DNA of 64,000 nucleotides from Echiichthys vipera. Lineage: Eukaryota; Chordata; Actinopteri; Perciformes; Trachinidae. Positions 44,440 to 55,967 of this stretch are shown one piece after another. The notes under the pieces were generated by a model. The model was not told the origin of the DNA, searched no databases, and saw only the letters and a list, made by a program, of their open reading frames with translations. The stretch's first letter is position 1. Each line of letters starts with the position of its first letter. The stretch lies in assembly GCA_963691815.1 (NCBI GenBank), contig OY829662.1, forward strand, positions 27,890,232 to 27,954,231, in the 5' to 3' direction. The translations under genes were made by a program, and so were the position numbers.

Positions 44440-44705
44440 GCCCAAATATAGATGCCGGGACGCGATGGTGGTATGCAAACACTGTTCTCCACTGGCGGAG
44501 TTTATGATCATAAAGTGTCGTCTTTTCTATCTGCCCAGAGAAATGACTGTGATTCTACTAGCTGCAGTCTACATCCCTCCCACTAACAACAACAGTGACA
44601 GAAAAGCTGCACTAAATGAACTGTACCAAGCCATCAGTGAACGACAAACAGCACACCCAGATGGTTTCACTATACTCGCAGGATATTTTAACCATGCTGA
44701 TCTAA
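44440..44705 (+). mobile_element. CR1/Rex-type LINE endonuclease fragment
   Basis: The plus frame has 'CRDAMVVCKHCSPLAEFMII', 'KCRLFYLPREMTVILLAAVY' (then IPP) and 'HPDGFTILAGYFNHADL'. The FYLPRE...VYIPP and GDFNHADL boxes are endonuclease motifs of fish Rex-type LINEs. The catalytic 'GDFN' is 'GYFN' here. It stops abruptly at 44,706, where a different LINE starts. Confidence 0.78.
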
Positions 44706-45585
44706 CACGCCCTTTTTTGTAGAGGCAGAGCTGGAGGCTGATGGGGAATCATTGTCAATATCTCTGGCGGAAGTCACTGAGGTAGTCAAACAACTCCACA
44801 CTGGCAAGGCCCCGGGATTGATGAGATTCGTCCAGAAATGCTGAAAGCTTTGGGTTTGGAGGGGCTGTCTTGGTTTACATGTCTCTTCAACATTGCGTGG
44901 AAGTCTGGGACAGTGCCAAGGGAGTGGCAGACTGGGGTGGTGGTCCCCCCATTTAAAAAGGGAGACCAGAGGGTGTGTGCCAATTACAGGGGTATCACAC
45001 TACTCAGCCTCCCGGGTAAAGTCTACTCCAAGGTGCTGTAAAGGAGGGTTCGTCCTATAGTCGAACCTCAGATTGAAGAGGAACAATGTACCTACAAAGT
45101 GAAGGAGTTCAAGTACCTCGGGATCATGTTCACAATGAAGGGACGATGGAGCGTGAGTTTGGCCGGAGAATGGGAGCAGCCGGAAGGCAAAGCTCTCGAT
45201 CTACCGGTTAATCTTCGTTCCTACCCTCACCTATGGTCATGAAAGCTGGGTCGTGACCAAATGAATGAGGTAGCGGGTACAAGCGGCCGAAATGGGTTTT
45301 CTCAGGAGGGTGGTCTCCCTTAGAGATAGGGTGAGAAGTTCAGCCTTCCGCGAGGAACTCGGAGTAGAGCCGCTGCTCCTTTGCGTTGAGAGGAGCCAGT
45401 TGAGGTGGTTCGGGCATCTAGTAAGGATGCCCCCTGGGCGCCTCCCTAGGGAGGTGTTCCAGGCACGTCTAGCTGGGAAGAGGCCTCGGGAAGACCCAGG
45501 ACTAGGTGGAGAGATTATATCTAGTCACCCAGGAGCACCCTGGCTACTCTGGTATTGCCGGGGGAGTGTTAGCAGAAGCTAATGC
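44706..45585 (+). mobile_element. RTE-like LINE fragment (RT start and C-terminal end)
   Basis: 44,706-45,040 holds 'VEAELEADGESLSISLAEVT', 'MLKALGLEGLSWFTCLFNIA', 'WQTGVVVPPFKKGDQRVCAN' and 'YRGITLLSLPGKVYSKVL', the early RT blocks. After a deletion of the catalytic palm, 45,090-45,580 gives 'VKEFKYLGIMFT'-like residues, then 'GFLRRVVSLRDRVRSSAFRE' and 'QLRWFGHLVRMPPGRLPREV', the C-terminal end. The first 150 bp are the inverse of 22,085-22,240. Confidence 0.82.
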
Positions 45586-46795
45586 TACACAATGTGGCTT
45601 AGCACCGGCTGAAGTTATAGGTGGCCGGCTAGCTACCGTAGCACAAGACTGTGCTTCCATAGTGCGGCGCTGTGCCTAACTCACTGAGCCTCGCCTCCAA
45701 CGCTACAAACACAGTACACTTATTACATTTGCCGACGACACCACAGTGGTCGGGATCATCTCAGGGGGAGACGAGTCTGACTACAGGGACGAGGTAAACA
45801 GACTGACAACGTGGTGTTCAGTAAACAACCTCCAACTGAACACCACAAAAACAAAAGAACTGGTACTGGACTTCAGAAAGGGCAGAGCGGACCCAGCCCC
45901 CCTTTACATCCACGGGGACTGTGTGGAAAGGGTCCACTCCATCAGGTTCCTGGGTGGGCAGATGGCCGATGACCTCTCCTGGACTGCAAACACCACGGCG
46001 GTGGTTAAGAAAGCACAGCAGCGTCTCCACTTCCTGAGGGTGCTCAGGAGAAATAACCAGGAGGAGAAGCTGCTGGTGATGTTCTACAGAGCCGCCATAG
46101 AGAGCATCCTGACGTACTGCATCACAGCGTGGTATGCAGGGTGCTCAGCCGCAAACAGGAAGGCGCTGCAGAAGGTCATCAACACAGCCCAGAAAATCAC
46201 TGGGTGCCCTCTGCCCAGCCTGGAGGACATTGCCAGCTCTCGCTACCTCAGCAGAGCTGAAAACATTATCAAGGACTCCTTTCACCCCAGCAACCACCTG
46301 TTTGACCTGTTACCCTCAGGCCGACGCTAAATGTCACAAAAATCACGGACAAACAGACACAGAGATAGCTTCTTTTCTAGAGCTATCACTGCAGTCAATA
46401 ACAAAAAATAAAACAACGTAACAAACTACCTTAATGTTACATATATTGATCACATTGATCAGTTTTAAAATTTAGAATCTAAATAACCTTAAACAAAGCC
46501 ACTTTAAACCTAAAAAAGCCACTTTAAAACTCTTGTGCAATAATAACATGATCCACCCTAAATATACATATTTTTAGTATAGTTTCTGTTCTCCACCCAT
46601 CTGTTTATACTGTTCACATTATTATATTGTTTATTGTTTATACTATATTGTGTGTTTATTGCTTACATTATACTTTGCTTATTGTTTTATTATATATTAT
46701 TTTCTAAAAATGTAAGAAGGGGGAGCAGCGCTCCAATTTCGTTGTATGCAAATGCAATGACAATAAAGGCTATTCTATTCTATTCTATTTACCAT
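45586..46795 (+). mobile_element. CR1/Rex-type LINE 3' half (RT thumb to tail)
   Basis: Starts around the catalytic box ('TLITFADDTTVVGIISGGDE', 45,715-45,775) and then reads in one open frame 'WCSVNNLQLNTTKTKELVLD', 'FRKGRADPAPLYIHGDCVER', 'AVVKKAQQRLHFLRVLRRNN' and 'ITGCPLPSLEDIASSRYLSR' up to 'LFDLLPSGRR' and a stop at 46,328. The 3' UTR ends 'gacaataaaggctattctat' with a (TTCTA)n tail at 46,774-46,793, the true 3' end. The kept frame from 45,746 to 46,330 suggests a fairly recent insertion. Confidence 0.88.
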
Positions 46796-47054
46796 TATCA
46801 CTAAAGAAGGGAGAGGAGTAGCTAAACATACGACACTCCAAGCAAGAGAGAGCAGGAGAGAGAGCGGGGGAAGCCATCAGCTAAGCTAAAAAAGCTAACA
46901 GCGTGTAACGTTTAACACTATGGAATTACCGAGAAAGCGGCTGAATGAAGGAGAGCTGTGAGTGCTTGAGTAGAACAAGTGGATGTTTAAATGTTAAGCG
47001 GTAGTTAGCCGCTGTGGTGTATATTACAGCTGAATTTAGTGAGAGCAGCAAACA

Positions 47055-47800
47055 GTGAAACAACGAGTGACCAATACACAAGCAAATTGGAAATTACGTT
47101 ACCTCACCGTAACCCGTCAGCCCGTCCTCCGTTCACGATCCCAAACTAGATCCTCTGGCCACACTGTGAACCAAAGTCAAATTCCAATCCACAGGACGAC
47201 ATCGGACATTGGCCAGCTCGGAGGGGCTTGTGACTGGAAGTTGGCCGCAGATCTGAACTAAAGGCTTTGCTTTCCTCCTGAGATTGCTACGACAAACCTC
47301 AGACTAGACCTCATGCTCTGGTCCTCTTCACTCCACACCGTGTACATTGTAGAGCTTACCGTTTCCAGGGAAGCTGCTGTGGAGGAGGCATTCGAACGCA
47401 AAAGCCTTAAGTACACCAAGTTGGCAGCTGATGCTAGGCAATGCGAATGGAGAGCCAAGGTTTGCCTAGTGTAAGTTGGCTGCAGAAGCTTTGTAGGCAA
47501 GTCAACCATCAGGCTGCTTAAGGACTTGGGACTTCGAGGCCAAACCCTATGCCAAACCATCAAAGCCCTCTCAGGCGCAGCAGAGGAAGCAACTTGGTGG
47601 TTTTGGGTGAAGAGGCGAGACACCACCTGGAGCGCTACTAACACCTGCAACACATAAGGGTTCGAAAAGCAGAGGGGGGCACTCCTGGGAGGCCAGGTGT
47701 TACCAATGGAGGTGTCATGTGCCTATCCTTGAAACACCAGTGAGGGAGGGTGCCCATCTGATGACCCCAATGACCCCAATGATAATATAATAATATAAGC
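47055..47800 (+). pseudogene. C-terminal domain of a reverse-transcriptase-type retroelement
   Basis: On the plus strand: 'GGACDWKLAADLN', stop, then 'RLCFPPEIATTNLRLDLMLW', 'VYIVELTVSREAAVEEAFER', 'VGCRSFVGKSTIRLLKDLGL' and 'GAAEEATWWFWVKRRDTTWS'. This block (ELTVPWE...ERK..KY..L....GW......VEVGCRGF....T) is found at the end of many retroelement polyproteins in fish and invertebrates. Two in-frame stops break it (near 47,260 and 47,472). No RT palm is found upstream. 46,800-47,050 contains nothing recognisable. Confidence 0.65.
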
Positions 47801-48142
47801 AATCATTATACATTAGCTTGTCAATCAATATTAATTTATGGAAAATGACAGTTTGATCAGCAGGTTAATCAGGCTCAAAATTAAACTCTTGTTCTTTTGT
47901 CAATATCTTCAGCATGTTTTTATGTACCAAGGTATGTTTTTAGCTCAATATTATTTTCCAGGTCACTTCAGTTGTATACTGTTAATTCCACTCCAATTAC
48001 TGCCACTGAAATCTGTCTCCATTGTTTGAAACGTGGGCACACGCACACTCTGGCCATAGTCAGTCATTGCCCTTTTAGTAAAGCATTATTCCTGGTAAAA
48101 GTATTAGTGGAAGGAACTAACACATACATTCTACACTCCCTT

Positions 48143-48174
48143 GCACGCACGCACACATGCACGCACGCATGCAT

Positions 48175-48208
<34 letters not shown>
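48143..48208. repeat. (ACGC)n tetranucleotide microsatellite
   Basis: About 66 bp of ACGC/ATGC units. It is CpG-rich, which is notable in a methylated vertebrate genome. Confidence 0.93.
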
Positions 48209-48209
48209 C

Positions 48210-49840
48210 TGTGTTTGCTTGGGAAATAAAGTATATAGTTGAGAAGAGCAGTATGAGATAATGATTGCTGATTTGGACAGATGTTTAATAAAATCTCAAA
48301 TGTACATTTTTTTAAGGGTTATATCTTTCACTCAAGTATAAAAAAAAATAAATAAAAATACATTTTTATTGTATAAAAGGAGCATTTTCTACATTTACAC
48401 ATGCTAAAGCCAGAACATTGATTTCTCACCTTCCAGGCACAGACCAGTTTCGCCTCATACAAACAGCGTGATATCAATAAAATAGCAGGTAATCCATTTA
48501 GCAAATAGTCTCCTTTATTTATTGATTAAGTTAATTTATTTTTAACCTAGTCATAATCCAGCAGAATAATTACATCTATGGGATTGGATTTCACGCTCTG
48601 CAGAGGAGACTGATATCTGATTGTGTTTTTCTCCACTAATATTCCAATGGTTTTGTATTACATGTAAGTTTTACACATCTACTTTATGTATGTGTGCCTT
48701 TGCTTTAATAGACCAAGGCTTTATATTGTTCCCACCCAGTAATGAGTGTAAGAGAGATGATTACATATGATCGAATAAATTAGTTATGAGTTTTGATTAT
48801 TGATATATTTCATATTAGTTACATTATACAGATATGTGATACCTCACGCCTATTAAAAAATGCATTGTGATATAAAACTATGCTAACTGTACCAGTCCTT
48901 ACACTTACTTTTTTTTTCTCAGAATACAGAAAGAATAGAACAAAAACAAACAAACTCAAAAGCAATGTCCACAAAGGCAGTAGTACACAGTACACATTTT
49001 ATACAGTGAAAATTAGTCCTATTTCCAGGTGAGTGTAAACTTCTATGAGGTTAATTTTATCATTTTTAGCAAGCAAAAAAACTACAATGGCATCTGCATA
49101 CTCTCTTGCCCTGGTAAAAGACCATAACCTCTTCCTGTTGCTAACTAGTAATAGAGCTCATCCTGTCCACATCATGCCTTTTTGTCAGAACTCTTTGGTG
49201 TCACTTGTCAGTGCTGCGTGCAACCATGCACGTTAAACACATGATGCTCCACTATATTTTAAACACAGGGAACTAGTTGTTAACCTGAATTCAAACAAAG
49301 CTTTGTGGTTATGATTAGTCAACAACACTTGGTGAGGGTTATGAAATGATTGCAGATGGGGTTAAAATTACTGTTTGTAAAGTAACTGCAGTGACGCACG
49401 AAGAGCACGGGACATGAACGTCTCCTCTGTGAAAGTCCGCTGCACATCCACCACCCAAACCTGCCTGGCTGTGTTGAGTTTGACGCTCTTAATACTAGAG
49501 CAGGGCTTTGCATTTGAAAACGTGGTGCGTTTGACAAGGCTGTTCTCATGCACTTTTCCTACATATAACAACAAAAAGTAACTACAGGTATCAACTGGGT
49601 CCAAGCTCCCCTGTGCAACTTGGACCTGGCGACCTGCAGAGTAGATGCAATTCATACCCGCAGGTCCATGGACACGACGCAAGTGTCAACTTGAACGCAG
49701 CACAGATAGTAGTTTGAAAGAAAGTGTCTGTATTTGAATCAGTAGATAATCCATTTGTTCAGATAATACATGCATTACTCAATTTTGCACGACAGCCGGG
49801 AAATAACTTTTCCAAGTTGTGTGATAATCAGAGAAAGTAC
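48210..49840. other. No recognisable gene
   Basis: AT-rich DNA with short unconvincing open frames (for example 49,368-49,682 on the minus strand). I see no domain, splice pair or repeat I can name. Confidence 0.5.
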
Positions 49841-49844
49841 TTCA

Positions 49845-50525
49845 AAGTAATGCACCACTTCCTGTTTTGGCGACAATATACAGGAAGTCTTTCCTCTATA
49901 ACCTCCATATTGTTTGGATTATGAAAATTTGTTTGCTAACTTTCGATTGTAAGGCAAGAATGATTGTGTGCAATCATGGAGTCTTGGCCTTGGACGGATT
50001 TGCAAAAGTAGGTTTTGAATATTTTTCGCATGGTTTGTGTATGTTTCAATTTTGTGAAACAGCTCCAACTAATGTCCGATAGACATCAAATTTTATATCC
50101 ATGGAGAACTACCAATCTGAGTTTGATGTTAATCGGACAAATTATTGTGGAGAGGTGGAGACTTCCTGAAGAAATGTAAATTTGTAAAATACCATGTGGA
50201 AGTTAGAGGCCAAAAAGCCTTTTCTTTGTTTATAGCGCCACCTTGTGGTGGACATGTCTTTTTTGGTGTGGTCTGGGGGGGCACCAGTCTATACCTCCCC
50301 TATAAGTTGTTTCCATTTCTTGTATGGTTAATGCTCCAGTATGAGTGATATTCAAAACAGCGCCACCTAATGGCTTATTGGTGTCATTTTGTAGTAGGCC
50401 TCCGTAAAACATTGGAAATTAGATTACCAAGTTTTGTGTTGATATGGTAAAATTGGGAGGAGATACGCAGAACTTCTTCTCTTTACTGTAAGCTACAAGA
50501 AGTTGTTGATCGTAGGGTTATAAAG
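49845..50525 (+). repeat. Non-autonomous transposon-like repeat with 'gcgccacc' phrases
   Basis: The phrases 'tagcgccaccttgtggtgga' (50,234) and 'acagcgccacctaatggctt' (50,358), with 'aatcggacaaattattgtgg' and 'ccaagttttgtgttgatatg' between, are typical of common non-coding fish repeats related in style to the complexes at 6-10 and 27-30 kb. I could not fix its ends. 50,530-51,800 has no recognisable gene. Confidence 0.5.
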
Positions 50526-51849
50526 ATCATGTGTGCAAAACCAAATCCAGGTTTAGAGTGTAGCTGCTCGCATCCATTTCCAAACACTTGCACTTGTGTA
50601 CCATGCTATAATCCGATCAGACCCAGCTTACATCAAGGACATGAAAATACCCTACAACCCAGCCCCCACACTCTGCTCTGTTTCGGCCAATCGGCTTGCT
50701 GCTCCCTCACTGCAAGGGACACCTAGTGTAGGAGATACACTATGTTCATTTATTACTTAATAATGAATCAAAATTAAGGACTACTTCTTCTTACAGGGGC
50801 ACTACGACCAATTGAAACCAGACTATGGACTAAATCCGACGGAAGTTTAACCAACTGTAGGAGTTAGATAGAGACTCTGGTCAAGGTAGTCATGTAATTA
50901 AATTATTAGCTCATCTTAACTGTGTACATCTTTGTATAAAGTTATCTGTGGGACTGCCCTACGGATAGAGTTTTGCAGACACTCTGTAAACCATCTCTTT
51001 TCGTGCACTAGAATAAATTACTATAAAGACTCAAGATCTTTACGATTCAGGATTGTATAATTTTATTTAACTAAACTAATGGTTACAAGAAAAAGATTAG
51101 ATATGCAATATGAAAAACACCAACAACATAAATGAGTTTCCATCCCTACAATTGGATTAAGTTGAGAGGACGGACCTCAATGTAAAGGCTACCTCACCTA
51201 CAGAGTAGGTAAAGACCACACTATGACTTATTTATTGTAGCTCCCTCGAGCCGACTGGTCTATTACTGAGGTGCGCTCCCCAATTTCCTTAAACCTATTA
51301 TTAATTAGGTAACTAATGCTAGTATGTAAGTATACTGTAATAGGCAATTTATTAACTGTTATGTATGACTGTTATTAATTGTACTTTTATTTACCCAACT
51401 TTGTCATTTTTAATACTGTTTTTAAGGTTTTTTATTCACCCTTGTACATAAATTAAACATCAATGAAATTATATTTTCTACCTATAGGTACCCTTTAAGT
51501 TTTTTAACTCACCTGAAGCACTCTTTAATTCACACACCAACACTCTCTAAAATGTCTACAAATGAGTATTTATGAGATACCAGGTGAAAAGTTTAATAAC
51601 CATAGGTACGTTTTAACTATTTACTTAGGTAAAAATTAAACACACATATCTGCATCATAGAAACACACAAAAAAACAATATACCAGTGCAAAATAGAGGC
51701 AGTCTAGGTAGTTTTTTTTTTTCAATATGCACTCTGTAAGATAGGTTTCAAAAGCACAGAAATACATATAACCCCTTAAGCCAGCACTTATTTACTAGAT
51801 GAAAATAAAATGGGTACCCGATGTGTCAGTGAAGCGATGCAGGCCTGAG

Positions 51850-52145
51850 TCGATGCTTGTGTGCGTGGAAGCCGAAAACCACAATGGCTGTTTCGCGCCA
51901 CAGCGCAAAAGAAACAATAACAAGCTCACGGTGTAATGGCGTCGTCCTCGTCCTTTCAGCCGTACAGCGGGTTGCTGGGGCGTTGGCCATAGTCGATTCC
52001 TCCCGTCGTCCAGGTAGCGTCCGTGTTAGACACTCACCGCGGGTCCCCTCATGCAGGTCGGTTACACAGCAGGCTAACAGGCTCCATCGATGCGAGTGGC
52101 TGAGGGAGCTGCTCCGTAGTGAAGGCCGTCAGGTAAGCTAACATG
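51850..52145 (+). other. CpG-rich patch with a splice-donor-like end
   Basis: Roughly 300 bp with many CpG dinucleotides in an otherwise AT-rich, CpG-poor setting. An open frame (51,857-52,141) runs through it, and 'ccgtcag|gtaagct' at 52,129-52,140 is a strong donor match. It could be a promoter-proximal first exon of an unrecognised transcript or the end of an unknown repeat. No protein family is recognised. Confidence 0.35.
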
Positions 52146-52619
52146 AGCTACATTAGCTTTTAGCTGCGCTTCTCGTCAGACACTCTTTTTCAGAATAGTC
52201 CTCCTCTACACTCATACACATATGATGCGTTGACTGAACTGTCCCTCTGAGACTCACTGTCGGTTTGTCCCGATGTACGTTCCTCAACCAGCGTCTTTAC
52301 TTATCAAAGTCTTTTGCTTAGCTGTCACGTTTCGCTACCATGCAGCTCCTTTTTTTTCTTCCCTCCCCGCTCTCTCTCTGCGCTCGTGACCTCTCCTCTG
52401 ATCACGGATTGGATCTCCCCAAGGTAACTAAACTTAAAAAAATATTTTTTTTTTTACATTCAAATATTGCCGTAAATTCTTTTAACATAACATCATGTAT
52501 TTCTTACAGGAAATAAGAAAATAAAAACATTTATAAAAAAAATAATAAATTAGTCCTTTTCTTTTAATTTCCCATAGGGTTACATTATGATTTACATGGA
52601 CCCAACAATTCCCCCATAG

Positions 52620-55480
52620 AGTACGGTGGCAACGAAAACTTTCCCTATAACAGGCAGGAACGTCGGACAGACCCAGCTCTATGAAGGACGGCCAACTGTC
52701 TTGACTGGTTGGGGAGGAAGAAAAGGAAAGAGAAAGAGAGAAAGACAAAGACAGACAAAACACAGAGAGACTGACACACTTCCAGAGATGCAAGCAGCCA
52801 ACGAGTAACAGTAACTATAACAATATCTATAGTAAAGTGAATATGACTTATATGTTATGGCAGTTAATACAGCAGAATAGTAGGAACACACACATCTAAG
52901 GTGATAGAATACGAAAATGATAATAATTATGACAAACATGATCAATGATTAGTAGGGGCAATAGCAGCTACGATACAGCAAGACATTCCACTGATGGTGT
53001 TTTTATGGCTACAAATTTTATAATTTATAATTCTAGTGACAGTATAAATGACTAATAGTTATAGAAGTAGCAGGAAGGGTCATGCAGGACCTGGATCAGC
53101 AGAGACCTACACACAGGACCACGGCAGCAGGCACAGACACCATCAGCATAGACCTGCACACAGGACCACGGCAGCAGGCACCACCACCATCAGCCGAGAC
53201 CTGCGCACAAGACCAGGGCAGCAGGCACCACCAACATCAGCAGAGACCTGCACACAGGACCACGGCAGCAGGCACCACCACCATCAGCAGAGACCTACCC
53301 ACAGGACCACGGCAGTAGGCACCACCACCATCAGCAGAGGCCTGCGAGACGACAAAGCACAAACAACTCCGTAGAAAAAGTTGAATTAATAACATGCATT
53401 GATGAGACATGAATGACACAGACAGAGAGGAGAGAAGGTCAGAGTATTAGGAAAAGTATTATCCCCCGGCAGACTAGGCTTATAGCAGCATCATTAAGTT
53501 GAACAAACTCAGCTTTAAGAATAACAACATAGATGAGGGCTCGTAAGCCCTAGCTGTAAGCTTTATCAAAAAGGAAAGTTTTAAGTTTACTCTTAAATAT
53601 GGGGACAGTGTCTGCCTCCCGAATAACACTTGGGGAAAAAAAGGAGCTTGGTAGCTGAAGGCTCTGCCTCCCCTTCTATTTTTGGAGACTCTAGGAACGA
53701 CAATTAGCCTGGCATTCTCAGAGCGCAGCGATCTAGTCAGGTGATACAGTACTATGTGCTCTTTAAGATATGACAGAGCCTGACCAATAAGAGCTTTATA
53801 GGTAAGGAGAAGGATTTTAAATTCTATTCTAGATTTTACAGGTAGCCAGTACAAAGAGGCTAATACAGGAGAAATATGTATTTTGGACCAACTGGAGACT
53901 CTTAACAGACTTATTGGAGCAGCCCGATAATAAGGAGTTGCAGTAGTCCAGCCTAGAAGTAACAAATGCATGGACTAGTTTTTGTGCATCTTTCTGAGAC
54001 ACAATGTTCCTAATTTTTTGCAATATTACGCAGCTGAGAATATGCAGTCCTTGTTGTTAATTTTATGTGAGAATCGAAGGACATATCCTGGTCAAAAATA
54101 ACACCCAGAATCCTTACTGTGGTGCTGGAGGACAACACAACATCATCCAGAGTAACAATATCTTTAGCTATTGAGTTTCGGAGGCCTTCGGGGCCAAGTA
54201 CGATGACTTCAGTGTTATCTGAGTTTAACATCAGAAAATTGCAGGTCATCCAGCTCTTTATTTCCTTAATGCACATTTGAAGTTTATCTAACTGATCAGT
54301 TTCATCTGGTTTGATCGATAAATATAATTGTGTATCATCAGCATAACAATGAAAATGTATGGAGTGCTTCCTTATAATATTTCCTAAGGGAAGCATATAT
54401 AAGGTGAATAGAATCGGTCCAAGGACAGAACCCTGTGGGACTACGTGACTAACTTTAGTGTGAATGGAGGATTTGTCATTAACATGTACAAACTGAGATC
54501 TATCTGATAAATAAGACTTAAACCAGCTCAGTGCGGTTCCTTTAATGCCGATGATTGGTGCCAAGCGAGTTGATTTTGTCTCTAATAGTTCTAATTTTGT
54601 CATTAAAGAAGGTCATGAAGTCGTTACTACTGAGGGTTATAGGAATACATGGCTCAATAGAGCTGTGGCTCTCTGTCAGCGCTGAAAAGAAATCTAGGAT
54701 TGTTCTTATTCTCCTCTATTAAAGATGAGTAATAGGCTGCTCTGGCATTACGGAGGGCCTTCCTATATGTTTTTAGACTATCTTGCCAAACTAAGCGAGA
54801 TTCCTCCAATTTAGTAGAACGCCACTTACTTTCCAATTTTCACGATATTTGTTTTAGTTCACAGGTTTGTGAGTTATACCAGGGAGCTAACTTCCTCTGT
54901 TTCATTATCTTCTTTTTTAATGGAGCAACAGAGTCGAGTGTTGTTCGTAGTGAGACTGCAACACTGTCAACAAGATGATCAATTTCAGAGAGACAAACGT
55001 TAGTGCAGGAATCTTGAATATTAGGATAAGGCATTAAAGTAAATGCAGATGGAATCGCTTCCTTAAATTTAGTTATGGCACTATCAGATAAACATCTAGT
55101 GTAGAACCTTTTGCCCAGAGGTGAGTAGTCCTGTAATATGAATTCAAAAGTTATTAAATAATGCTCTGATAAAATAGGATTCTGTGAAAAGACTATTAAG
55201 TCATTGATTTCCAAACCATAAGCCAAAACAATGTCGAGGGTGTGATTAAAACAGTCTCTCTGACTAAAACCATTCGAATCTAGTAGAGAGATAAACGCAG
55301 TACTAAGGCTATAATTAACAACTTCCACATGAATATTAAAACCTCCTACAATGATTACTTTATCAGATTTAAGGACTAAATTTGACAGGAACTCTGAGAA
55401 TTCAGATAGAAATTCAGAGTACGGACCAGGAGCCCGGTACACTATAACAAGTATAATTGACTGCACAGTTTTCCAGGCTG
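52620..55480 (-). mobile_element. L2-type LINE copy B (antisense, long)
   Basis: On the minus strand the endonuclease C-terminus starts near 55,466 ('SIILVIVYRAPGPYSEFLSE', 'VIIVGGFNIHVEVVNYSLST', 'PILSEHYLITFEFIL'). The linker follows (54,836-54,654, 'ESRLVWQDSLKTYRKALRNA' and RAAYYSSLI). The RT lies at 54,600-54,010 ('GTALSWFKSYLSDRSQFVHV', 'VPQGSVLGPILFTLY', 'HCYADDTQLYLSIKPDETDQ', 'SWMTCNFLMLNSDNTEVIVL') and the C-terminal part at 54,023-53,480 ('ISPVLASLYWLPVKSRIEFK', ILLLTYKAL). The catalytic YADD is intact. The EN motif GDFN is GGFN. A deletion removes the RT fingers between 54,650 and 54,600. The 3' UTR runs to about 52,630. Confidence 0.9.
53094..53345. repeat. 47-bp VNTR in the L2 3' UTR
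   Basis: A unit like 'atcagcagagacctgcacac' followed by 'aggaccacggcagcaggcac' and 'caccacc' repeats about five times. Copy A (40,635-40,680) has a single unit. Because 47 is not a multiple of 3, reading frames through it change from unit to unit; His/Thr-rich frames are artefacts. Confidence 0.93.
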
Positions 55481-55534
55481 AATGTGAAAGATAAAGAACA
55501 AGACTTTCAAATTAATTATAGTTTAGTTTAATTT

Positions 55535-55665
55535 AGACCATGGCAGCAGACACCACCACGATCAGCAGAGACCTGCGAGACGACAAAGCACAAACAACTC
55601 CGGGGAAGAAGTTTAATTAGTAACATGCATTGATGAGACATGAATGATACAGACAGAGAGGATTC
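55535..55665 (-). mobile_element. L2 3' UTR fragment (third copy)
   Basis: 'accatggcagcagacaccac' through 'tgcgagacgacaaagcacaa' and 'gagacatgaatgatacagac' matches 40,635-40,770 and 53,330-53,425. It lies upstream of copy B in LINE orientation and in the same strand sense. Confidence 0.85.
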
Positions 55666-55967
55666 ACTAAAGGTTGTGGAATTATGGCCAGTGTGGTGTA
55701 TTACACCTTTGCATTTCTAACATTCTATAGTTCTCTAATCCATTTATAGGATTTCCCAAACTCAGGTGTGATTGATTGTACACATGTCCCAATCAATGCA
55801 CCTTTAGAACATGAGGCTTCTTTGTGAATAGAAAGTCAACTCATAGCATCAATGTGCAGGTAAAGTATCATCATCTGGACAGCGAAGCTGCATACTTTGT
55901 TAAATGATGAAGTCATTGCCCTACCTCCAACCTCTAATCCCCGCCGCGTCATATAGACACATAGGGC

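Noticed and set aside
47258..47653. 131-codon minus-strand frame
   Set aside because: The conserved retroelement domain is on the opposite strand.
53048..53374. His/Thr-rich repeat protein
   Set aside because: The repeat unit is 47 bp and changes frame in each copy; it is an L2 UTR VNTR.
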